A stretch of 64,000 nucleotides of DNA, taken from positions 310,001-374,000 of the forward strand of contig VWND01000026.1 in assembly GCA_009599575.1 (NCBI GenBank), read 5' to 3'. Source of the stretch: Blumeriella jaapii (Eukaryota > Ascomycota > Leotiomycetes > Helotiales > Drepanopezizaceae). Under the pieces are notes generated by a model that worked only from the letters and a program-made list of their open reading frames with translations, had not been told where the DNA came from and did no database searches. Position 1 is the stretch's first letter; every line of letters begins with the position of its first letter. This document shows, piece by piece, positions 55,436 to 64,000 of this stretch. The position numbers and the translations under genes are program-made.

Positions 55436-57401
55436 TACTGTAGGTAGAGGTAGGTAGGTGGGTAGCTAGGTTTGGAATGAGTGGGTTTGTGGGATTGTGG
55501 GTTTGTGGATTTGGGGAATGTACTGTACGGTAGTAATTGAACGAACGGATGGACGAATGGAATGAAAGAGCGAAATGGCATACTTGGGTAACGGCACATG
55601 TACCGTAAACAGATCTCTCGCCTAGGCTCGTCTCTTCCAACACCCGGGAACGGAAAGATCTCCGCCGAGTGAACTGATTGGACGAATACTGAAGCGCCAC
55701 AGACGGGAGGGAGGGTAGGAGTCCTCGTTCTTCGATCGGGGAGAATTGATATGGTTTCTCGAAGTATGTACTGTACTGTACAGTACTGTACCGAGCAAAG
55801 ATGTCCTTATTTCGTGTTTTGTACTATGTTAATTAAAGAAAGAAGATTAACCTTTTTCTTCCTTTGGCTTTCTATTTGGCTTTTTCTGGATGATGCATCG
55901 CACGTGTGTATGTGTAGGAGTGGATCCTTGAGAGTTTTCTTGAGAGTTTCGATGGCCCCCACCCACGATTTAGTAGCAGATGGCGAGAAGATCACTTCCT
56001 ACTGTACGTATGTCCAGTGTACGGACAGAGTGAGTGTCAATTTATAGCTCGTGCCCTCTCAAGGTTTACGACGTACCGACGACTATGGGAAGCACTATGT
56101 CACTGTACATCGAACTGCACGGAGGGGCTTACGATGTACTGTGTGTGTACAGTACAGTGCAAAGTGAGTTTGCAAGTGACCAGGGCATGAATGGACAAGG
56201 GAGGGGTGCATGGCTGGATCTATCTCCGTGTAGTCCTGCGCTTCCCGCGTTCTGCTTCGCTTCGGAGGAGACCAGAGAGAGGTTTCAAGGTCCATCCATC
56301 CCTCGAGCAAAAGCGCGCGAAGAGGGCTGTGCATGCGTCTTTTTTTCTTCTTTCTTCGTCCGTACGCACATCCGGTACAGTCGGGGACACGTCGGCCGAG
56401 GGACTGGACTGGAAGTTCCCTGTCGTAGGGTAGGGAGGAAGCTCTGTACCGTACTGTGTACTTTGTCATAGTACATACAGTAAGAGTGAGGGCGCGTCGG
56501 ACGGGGACGAGGATGGGCCTGCATTGCATGAGTGGGAGCGGAGGGTGAGTGAGGGGGGTGGACAGGGCGAAAGAGCAGCTGGAATACTTACTGTGCTGTA
56601 TGTACTACTGTATGTACTGTACAGATAGAAGGAGAAGTACCGTATAGTGCATACTGTAGAGTACATGCTGTATAGTACATACTGTATAGTACTGTCCTGT
56701 GCGTACAGTTCACTGTACTGTTGGGGAAGTCCGTACTGTAATGAGATGATCAGATGAGAAGAGATGAGATGGGGTGAGATGAGAGGAGGGAAAAGGGGAT
56801 CTCTTGCTCGTTCTCGTTCCCACTCCCATACCCGTTCTGGTCCACGATAGGGGGTCTGGGGGGTCTGGAAGAGCAGGAGGACGTGTCGATTGGTTTGTGA
56901 GCAGTCGAAAGGAGCGATATCATTCTGGGCTGGGGCGAGCGAGTGAGTGAGTGTCCTGCACATACATCGTACCTACAGGTACATGACCAGCATCCAGCTC
57001 CCTCGGACCCCTACTTGCACAGCATTCGAAGCTGAACTCTATCGACACCCTTCGAATGACGATGGAAGCCTCGGAAAAAGTCTCGCGCTGCAAGGTGCCT
57101 CGGCCAGGAACGTCCTCTGCATCTCTGCATCTCTGCATCTCATCCTGGATGCATGAAGCTCGGAGCACATGATCACGGGCCTGGAATGCGTAGGTCCAGC
57201 ACCGTACAGAAATACTATGAACAGTACAGTACGGTACCGTACGTGCAGTACGTATGTACCTGGCAGGCCAAGGTCGTCACGGTAAAGGTACTCAAGCGTA
57301 CCAACACAGTTGCGCTAGGGTCTGCCGGTGTGGACCATGAGACAGCTCGATCAAAGCCGCGCCTTGGAGAGTCGAGCGTTTTGCTTTTCGGGTCTGTGTT
57401 G

Positions 57402-57484
57402 TTGTGGTTGTGGTTGTGGTTGTTGTTGCTGCTGTTGTTGTGGTTGCTGCTGCTGCTGCTGTTGTTGTTGTTGTTGTTGTTGAT
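57402..57484. repeat. TTG/TGC trinucleotide array
   Basis: GTTGTGGTTGTGG, then GCTGCTGCTGCTG and TTGTTGTTG units; the minus strand would read poly-Gln. No gene context is seen. Confidence 0.85.
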
Positions 57485-58506
57485 TTCTCGTTTGGCTTTG
57501 GGCCTCTTCCCCCACGGCGGCTGTTTGCTCGATTGCCATCCTGGGATATGCCTACCCGTTGCACTGTACTGTATGTACCGTACCGTACCGTGCTGTACAT
57601 ACATGCTGTACATACATACGGTACATACATACATACAGACATACATACATACATACACACACACATACGGTACACACATTCTGTACCATCGTACCCACAG
57701 TACGAAGCACGCAGAGTTCTGGGATGCCATGGGGGCCAGCAGCAGCCAAGACGACGGATGCCTCCCGGTAATCTGACCCCTGGGTTGCTGGGACCGAATG
57801 AGAGCGTCGCGTTTGCTGTGGTGCGCCGGGGAAGGCCAGCAGAGTTTGCGGACGGACCGGAGTCATCGTCGTGAGATGGGGACCCGGAGCAGAAGCAATT
57901 CTCTCATGCGGGAGCGATCCAGAAGAGACGCGAGAGTCGCGATGGCGCGCACGCGGAGGGAGAGGAGTCTCTGGCTCTCCTCGTCCGCGGGTTTCTGATA
58001 GAGTAGAGGACCTTCCATCCCTGGTCCCCGGCCCTGCAGCGCTCGCTCGATGCGCACCTGGCCGCAGACGCGACGACGTCAACAGTCCATCCATCCACGA
58101 TCGATGATCCACCACATCGTGAAGAGCGGTCGTGGTGTGCCCGCGGCGACGGGAGGAGACGGACGGTACCGGACGCACACGGCCACCAGACCGACCCGGT
58201 CGAACGGCGTGGCATCTGCGCGATGCAGACAGACACAGACAGAGCACATCGCGGCCAGCAAGAGGCCCCACCGAGGTGAGAGATGAGATGTGTGCGGGGG
58301 TGGATGCAAGCCGGACGTCGAAGACGATTCCCCGGAGAAGAACGCTCTTCTTGGAGGGTTCATGGGATGGTATGGTGCAGTACAGTACAGTATGGAGATG
58401 ACGAGTAGAGCTGCCGCTGCTCTGCCCGTGTCACAGCAAGAGGCTCCGCAAGAGGCTCACGGCCATGTCCCATCTCGTCGAACGTGGATGGCACACCAGA
58501 CTGCCG

Positions 58507-58580
58507 AGCAACAACAACAACAACAACGCCAACATCAACATCAACAACACCAACAACAACTTCAACAACAGCAGCAGCAC
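58507..58580. repeat. CAA trinucleotide array
   Basis: Interrupted CAA/CAT/CAG units; a shorter CAA run is at 59033-59062. Confidence 0.85.
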
Positions 58581-60268
58581 ATACGATGTACAGTACCCAC
58601 GAGACACTAACCTTATCCCGCGCGGCGCCAGTCCAGCCGCCATCGATCGCTGCACCGCGTCAAAGGCTATTTCGTAGTGGCATCTAAATCTCCTAGTGGC
58701 TGCGAATGAAAACGCCTCCGCACGCCCCTCGCTCCGGTACCAGAAGTATATTATACTGGCTCCCAATCTGACCGACGGCCGGGTGAACTCTCGCCAGGAA
58801 CCCAACGCCAGCACGTCCCGGAAGAGGCGAGGATTGTCAGGCCGGAACCAATGAACTGCCCGTTTGCGCTGAGAAACCTCCGGGACGACGCTCGTTTGGG
58901 ATGATGTCGGGGGAGATCTCAATTCGTCGTTCTAGAATCTACGACCGTCGACGCTCCTGTCGTGTGCTCCAGACCTGAGGTGCAGTGAGTGGTGGGAAGT
59001 GTTTCGAGCTCTGGACGTCGGCCTCTCGCTACCGCAACAACAACAACAACAACACAACAAACATCCGTAAGCGGGGCCCTGGCTCGGATCCGAGGCTGCC
59101 TCCTCTGCACCACCACGCCGTGCCCAGGAGTCGCCAGCAGTCGCCGTTGTTGTCATCGGCCTCGTCGTCTTCTTCTCCTTCTTTTTCTTCTTCGTCTTCT
59201 TCGTCTTCTTCTTCCTCTGCCTTCCCCCCGTCTTCTGTCGTACCAAGGGCGGGCGAGGATCATGTCTGCCCGTCTGGCGGCCACTCCAGTAGCAACAACA
59301 CCTCCCCTTCCTCGCCGATTCGCGTGGCACCCGCCAGCGTGCACGCCGTGGCCATCCATCATCAGCCTGACTCGGATCCGTGAGCGTGGTGCGTCTCCCG
59401 TCCCTGGACAAACCTCCGTCTCCGGCGGAAGACTTTGCGTCCCTTCTGGCACCAGCTTCCTCCCGGCGTCCTCGTCACAGGCTGCCGTGAGGCTACCCAC
59501 CACTTGTTTTCCCACGTAGCAATCCCCATCAAGTACACATACACCACCCCGGCCCGCGTGGCGGATACGTGCCTGTGGTCCACCTGCCTGGATCCCGTAC
59601 ATGTCGCCTCCGCCGGCCGTCTCGTCGGCCCTCCACACACGCCGTCGCACATCCTGCTTCTTGCGTGCGCGAGATCCTTGCCGTGCCGTCCGCACCGCGC
59701 CCGCCAGCTCGGTTCGTCCCCCGGGTCGCCGTGGAGGACAGCGGGAGAAGGAAATAGGAAGGCGGTCTAGCCATCGCTTGCTCGTCTCCGCTGATTGCTA
59801 GCGTGGTTTGCTTGCTTGCGGTGCGTGCTTGCTCGTGGTCTTCCTCACCGCATCTCCACGCATCTCTGATCGCCATCTATCGCCTCGGGGCGCCCTCCTT
59901 CTCCCCAGACGCGCGTGCGGATTGGGCGACGAGGAAACCGTGTTTGCGTGGTGCGAGTTCGTCGTCGCGTTAAAAGCCTCGTCGTCGCCCCCCGAGGCCT
60001 GGGCTGGGGGAAGACGGAGCATCCAAAGAACGTCTCGTCATTCTTGCTCTGCTCTTCACTTCACCGTGAGGCTCTGACCTCCCACGCTTTTCGTCTTCGC
60101 GAGCGAGACTGAACGCCGCTTGATCAACAGTCTCTCTTGATCTCAACCCTTGGCTTTCTCTCCCCTCTTCCCCTTTCGATCTCGACACCACACGTCGGCT
60201 TGCCTCGACGTCCGCAACCTCCACAGGCTACCGCCGTCGCCGTCCTTCAGAATTCGCATACCGCCAAG

Positions 60269-60336
60269 GTAGACTCATCCTCAGCCTCCTCCTCCTCCTC
60301 CTCCTCCTCCATTTCGCGGACTAACGCAACCCACAG
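60269..60336 (+). other. Probable intron 5' of the 54-aa gene
   Basis: The donor AAG-GTAGAC follows open sequence. There is a CTCCTCCTC tract, a CTAACG branch-like site (about 60323) and a CCCACAG acceptor. It would connect an upstream leader to the small cysteine-rich gene. Confidence 0.5.
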
Positions 60337-60372
60337 AGCCCCCTCCTGCAAGACCACGGCCACCTCCGCGCC

Positions 60373-60537
60373 ATGGCCGTCACCACCTACTGCCACCACA
60401 GCTTCAACCTGCTGAAGTCGGAGTCGACGCTCATCCAATGGATGTGCTCCATGTGCCACTCCGGCCCGCACTGGTACATCTTCGAGTGCAAGTACTGCAA
60501 GCTCAAGACCTGCCGTCCCTGCACCAACAAGGTCTGA
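60373..60537 (+). CDS. 54-aa cysteine-rich putative zinc-binding protein
   Basis: The small frame starts ATGGCC and ends TGA. The protein has C-X2-C (MCSMCHSGPHW), C-X2-C (FECKYCKLK) and C-X2-C (TCRPCTNKV) pairs, plus a CHH near the start: seven cysteines in 54 residues, consistent with one or two zinc sites. From memory, very similar short proteins with CHSGPHW-(F/Y)-IFEC are annotated across filamentous ascomycetes; this cannot be checked here. Directly upstream, AGCCCCCTCCTGCAAGACCACGG is open in the same frame back to an AG acceptor (CCCACAG, about 60336), preceded by a candidate intron from GTAGAC near 60269. A longer N-terminus or a 5'-UTR intron is therefore likely. No ATG was found in the candidate upstream exon, so I keep the internal start. 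Function is unknown; soluble, no membrane segment. Confidence 0.7.
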   Translation: MAVTTYCHHSFNLLKSESTLIQWMCSMCHSGPHWYIFECKYCKLKTCRPCTNKV

Positions 60538-62123
60538 CGGGGGATGTGGTCGCGCTGGTGTTCGCATTTGCTGCTCGCCTTTGCGGCGTGAGCTTTAGAT
60601 CGGTATGTCAGAGTCTCCGGTTCTTCGCCGTTCGCTTCTCATTTCCGCGAGTGGTTTTGTTTCCCTTCACCTTCACCTCTCATTCCCACATGTGGTTTGG
60701 TGACCACATTCCCAACTCGCTGAGCGGCACCGGTTCCTGCTTCACCTCCAATGTCAGGCAAGCACGGGAAGCGATTCGAGCCGGGAGAGTACCATATCTG
60801 CTCGCGACTTTGCGGAATGATCGAGGATGGAGCGATCCAACCTCGAGCCCCAGCCCCAGCTTCACTCTCCATTTCCTCCTCCCAAACCCTCTTCCCAATC
60901 CCTCCTCCCAATCCCTCTTCCTAATCCCACCTCTCCTACCAAACAGCCTTCACAAATCACACCCTCCTGACACCAGCTCCAGCTCTCACCTTTCACCACA
61001 CGCAGACCGCAAACCAACCAACAACATGGCGCCAACCACCCACCCACCCACCTACCTACCTGTACCAGCACGGTCTTTTGCGCGTCCTTCCCTTCCCTTC
61101 TTTGTCGTTCTTGTTCTTCTCATTTGCAGTTCCCGGGCTCGCTCAGAGCACACCGCTTCACTCCAATCCCACAGCCTCCGCTGGCGCGGCTGCTGCTTGC
61201 AGGACCCACTCTCCACACACCATCGCTCCGCTCTCTCGCCCTCAACCATCACTCCCGGATCAGCTCCTCGGGCACGGCCCTGGGCGCGACGCGTCTCTCG
61301 ACAAACACACCCACGCGATCCGCCAGAAGGGAGGAGCGCGGATGGAAGCGATCACGCACGGGGGGGCGGGGGGCTGGGAAGACGCCACAGGATTCGGGGT
61401 TTGCTCTCTTCGCTTTTCGCCGCTTGGTCTCTGCCAACGCTTGGGGCGGCGTGCTTGTCTGCTCTGGCGGGCTGGGATCGGGCCTGCGTTGGTCGGGGTC
61501 GATGGATGCGGCATCGCAGAACCTCGCAGGACACCCATCACCGAGTCTCACGGGACAGGACGCCTCCTACCTCTCCGTCTCCCGTGCTCTTGGGGAGACT
61601 GAAATCCGTCCTCTGTTTCGAGACGCGGAATGCGGCGAGCGGGGGGAAATCTCGGCGGAGGGGAGGGGGGGGGGGGCGCACTACTAGATTCCGCTTCGAT
61701 TAGACTTGGTGTGTCTCTTTTTTCTGACAGCCTGGCGCGGTCTTTCTTATCACGGCGCAGGGGACGCTGTTCATTGGATTTCTCGTCTTTTCCCTCTGGG
61801 ATGTGTTAAGATCGATGGCGTTCTCAAGACGGGGTGGGTGGCTTAGATTCGGCTCGCTTAGATCAGGGTAGAGTCAACAGGTGGTCCATTCTGTACTACT
61901 TCATCACCGCATAGGAAAGGAAAGCTTGGCGTTGAAAGGTGAGAAAGCTCTTGCAAGAGAGAGAGGGGGGCATGTATTTATACGTGGATGTGTGTGTAAA
62001 GGCAAGAAGAAGAAGAAAACTAAGATTAAGAAGAAGAAGAAGAAGAAGAAGCGCTCCTAGCCTAATGCCCGACTTTCATTCCTTGTTCCAAATAGTGAGC
62101 CACCTAGCTGGCACGTTTACATA

Positions 62124-62306
62124 CAGTATTGACTGACTGACTGACTGACTGACTGACTGACTGACTGACTGACTGACTGACTGACTGACTGACTGACTGA
62201 CTGACTGACTGACTGACTGACTGACTGACTGACTGACTGACTGACTGACTGACTGGCTGACTGACTGACTGACTGACTGACTGACTGACTGACTGACTGA
62301 CTGACT
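62124..62306. repeat. Long (TGAC)n microsatellite
   Basis: About 45 tandem TGAC units with one TGGC interruption near 62255. All six frames through it are open or give Ser-Gln-Ser-Val type peptides, which explains the long frames here. Confidence 0.97.
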
Positions 62307-62383
62307 TGACGTCCGTCTCTTACAGAGGAGGAATAAGCGTGATGAACATATACATGCCTGCCTGCCTGCTTGTTGCACATCTC

Positions 62384-62470
62384 CTCTCATCTCCCCTCCT
62401 CTCCTCTCCTCTCCTCTCCTCTCCTCTCCTCTCCTCTCCCCTCCCCTCCCCTCCCCTCCCCCCCCCCCCT
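62384..62470. repeat. CTCCT/CCCCT pentanucleotide array and C-run
   Basis: TCTCC units (62395-62440) change to CCCTC units and a run of C to about 62469. Confidence 0.9.
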
Positions 62471-62846
62471 TCCAACAACCAGCCCGCAAACCACGCACGC
62501 ACACAGTAGCAGCAGCAGCAACCACCAACGCAGCACAACCTCCCCCATCACAACAAACCCCCCATCACCAACCACCCAACCACCCACCATCCATCCGCCG
62601 TCCAAGCTGCCACACACATGTCTCCCCCCCTCCCCCCCTCCCCCCTCCTCCCCATCACACACACCCAACGGAAACGAAGGAAAACCAGCGGAAGGGCAAA
62701 GCCCGATCCTGCGCCTCTGTCTGTCTATCTATCTATGCACAGTCCACGGCCAGGACCGGCGAGGCGAGGCGAGGCGAGGCGGGGGGAGGCCGTTGTGCGT
62801 TGTGCGTGTCACGGTCCAGGTGTTCGTGTCGGTCGGTTCTCGTCAC

Positions 62847-62897
62847 TTGTGCGACGTTCGTTCGTGTGTACGTTCGTGTGTACGTTCGTGTGTACAA
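62847..62897. repeat. GTACGTTCGTGT tandem repeat
   Basis: Three copies of a roughly 15-bp TTCGTGTGTACG unit followed by ACAAACACAC. Confidence 0.85.
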
Positions 62898-63204
62898 ACA
62901 CACTTAAGATAGGCTATGCGCGATCGTGCATTTTGCCTATTTGCGGAAGGGGGGGGGGGAGGGGGGGGGACGAGAGGAGGCCTGCTCGTGCTACATACCT
63001 TAGGTACTGTACATATGTATGTATGTATGTGCATACAGATTGTCACGTGGGAATGGCGAGGTAGCTGCTAGCCGGCTTGTACGGACGTATGTATATACAT
63101 GAAGGTATACATAGTATATACATACACATACACATACACATACACATACATATATATATAAATAGATCGATACCTACCTAGATAACAGCGCTAGCCTACT
63201 AATA

Positions 63205-63300
63205 GGGCCCAGCACCTACCTGCCTACCAGCCCACCTGCCCACCTACCTACCTGCCCACCAGCTCACCTGCCCACCAGCCCACCAGCCCACCAGCTCCCT
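63205..63300. repeat. CCCACCAG/CCTACCTG array
   Basis: Imperfect repeats of ACCTGCCCACCAGC and ACCTACCTGCC, preceded by CATACA repeats at about 63118-63150. Confidence 0.85.
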
Positions 63301-64000
63301 CTCCCTCCCTCTCCCGCTCCGCTCCTCTCCTTTCACAAGACGACCCGGATCCAGCGAAGGGCCGGCTTCGCATCGCTTGCTGCTCCTGGCCGGGGCCGAG
63401 ATCTCGCTTCGCGCGGGCCTCGCGCGTGCTGTTTGTGGTTTACTCGTCTGGGTCCGGGTCTCAGGGCCGGCCTCTCTAGCGAGGTGGATGGGTGTTTGTT
63501 TCCCTTTCCCTTGGGCGCGGGGTCTGCGGCGTGGCTTTTCCTTTGCGCTGTTTGTGGTTGCTCTTTTGGTTTTTTTAACGGGTGATGAGGGAGAAGGGGG
63601 GTCTGCGTGCTTGCCTGCTTGCTATCTCGGTAGGTGAGGCTTGGTTGGGGTTGGCGTTGCTGTGGAGATCGAGTGTAGATTCAAGAGCGGAAAGGACACA
63701 TGGCCCAAGCTTGAAGGCCCTTCTTCCTCCCCGTGGACTAGAACCTAGAACCAACAGAGACGGAGAATCGCGTTGAAGGTTTTACTTGTGGAGTGTGGAA
63801 AATTGAGAAACAGAACGTGGAAGACAATCCAATTCGTTCTGATTTCCTGTTCCAACCTGGGTATAGTGCTGTCTGCCGGTGCCGAAACGCCTCTCTAACA
63901 ATCCAGTCTCCGTATCCAGCCGGCGTCCTTTCTTTGCCTGCCTGGTCTGAGCCAATTGCCTCTCCCTGAGTGCTTCGATGCCGGCAGCTCTCCGTCTCGT

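Larger units (their letters stand above)
53985..60372. other. 6.4 kb gene-poor, microsatellite-rich stretch
   Basis: I find no splice-linked coding pattern on either strand. It holds many simple repeats (TTGG, GGAAGT, CTCCT, CAA/TTG, poly-G, CATA) and the densest set of TACAGTAC/GTACTGTAC words in the window. Long frames here are all through simple repeats (Gln, Leu, Val, Asn runs). Non-coding RNA or long leaders of unseen genes cannot be excluded. Confidence 0.55.
60538..64000. other. 3.5 kb gene-poor stretch to the window edge
   Basis: The frame open from 60438 to 61703 is an alternative frame over C/T-rich sequence and the 54-aa gene, not a believable protein. The rest is simple repeats (separate entries) and mixed sequence; the 3' UTR of the small gene must lie at its start. 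I see no gene in 61.7-64.0 kb. Confidence 0.5.

Noticed and set aside
57351..57539. Poly-Gln peptide on the minus strand resembling a transcription-factor fragment
   Set aside because: No neighbouring exon with domain character was found; explained by the TTG/TGC array.
60438..61703. Long 421-codon plus-strand frame
   Set aside because: Starts inside the 54-aa cysteine-rich gene in another frame and runs through C/T-rich low-complexity sequence; Pro/Ser/Arg-only composition.
62076..62528. Ser-Gln-Ser-Val repeat protein on the minus strand
   Set aside because: A direct translation of the TGAC microsatellite; no start or flanking coding signal.

Overview
The window looks like nuclear DNA of a filamentous ascomycete (Pezizomycotina). 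It has short 42-150 bp spliceosomal introns with GTA/GTG donors and CTAAC-like branch points, an intron-containing tRNA-Val, and typical fungal families: a Zn2Cys6-type protein, a cAMP-receptor-like GPCR, POT and OPT peptide transporters, an aquaglyceroporin with a long N-tail, GH3 and GH31 glycosidases, and a Vip1/Asp1 inositol pyrophosphate kinase. Class-level placement is not possible from this text alone. No telomere repeat, rRNA or CRISPR was seen.

Layout, left to right: a decayed aminoglycoside-phosphotransferase-like pseudogene at the edge (1-630, -); RNA polymerase III subunit Rpc31 (-); an Hsm3-like proteasome chaperone (+); a secreted Ser/Thr-rich wall-type protein with a C-terminal CBM-like domain (+, one apparent frameshift); a POT/PTR2 peptide transporter (-, eight exons, one apparent frameshift); a conserved single-pass membrane protein (-); a cAMP-receptor-like GPCR (+, with a GC-AG intron); an OPT oligopeptide transporter (+); a divergent glycosidase pair, secreted GH3 (-) and cytosolic GH31 alpha-xylosidase (+); a small membrane protein (-); tRNA-Val(AAC) (-); an Sfp-type phosphopantetheinyl transferase (+); an aquaglyceroporin (+); a 3.2 kb spacer holding a retroposon-like insertion with a perfect 13-bp target-site duplication; an unusual 894-aa protein carrying at least five Zn2Cys6-type cysteine clusters (-); a 4 kb repeat-rich spacer with a Tc1/mariner relic; Utp21 (-, one apparent frameshift) and Vip1/Asp1 (+), which share a 1 kb divergent promoter region full of a TGCTTTACGGTAAA repeat; then about 10 kb of microsatellite-rich, gene-poor DNA with one convincing gene, a 54-aa cysteine-rich protein at 60.4 kb.

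Functional grouping: peptide and solute uptake (POT, OPT, aquaglyceroporin), nutrient sensing (GPCR), plant-polysaccharide attack (GH3 plus GH31), and housekeeping (Pol III, ribosome biogenesis, proteasome assembly, inositol pyrophosphates). No secondary-metabolite cluster surrounds the phosphopantetheinyl transferase, so it is probably the genome's general one. Three single-site frame breaks lie in otherwise conserved genes, one of them in a gene essential in yeast. They are most simply read as small indel errors in the assembly, and this should be kept in mind when using the coordinates.

The best candidate for something undescribed is the multi-cluster zinc protein at 37.9-40.8 kb. The best structural discovery is the retroposon-like insertion at 35.3-36.2 kb.
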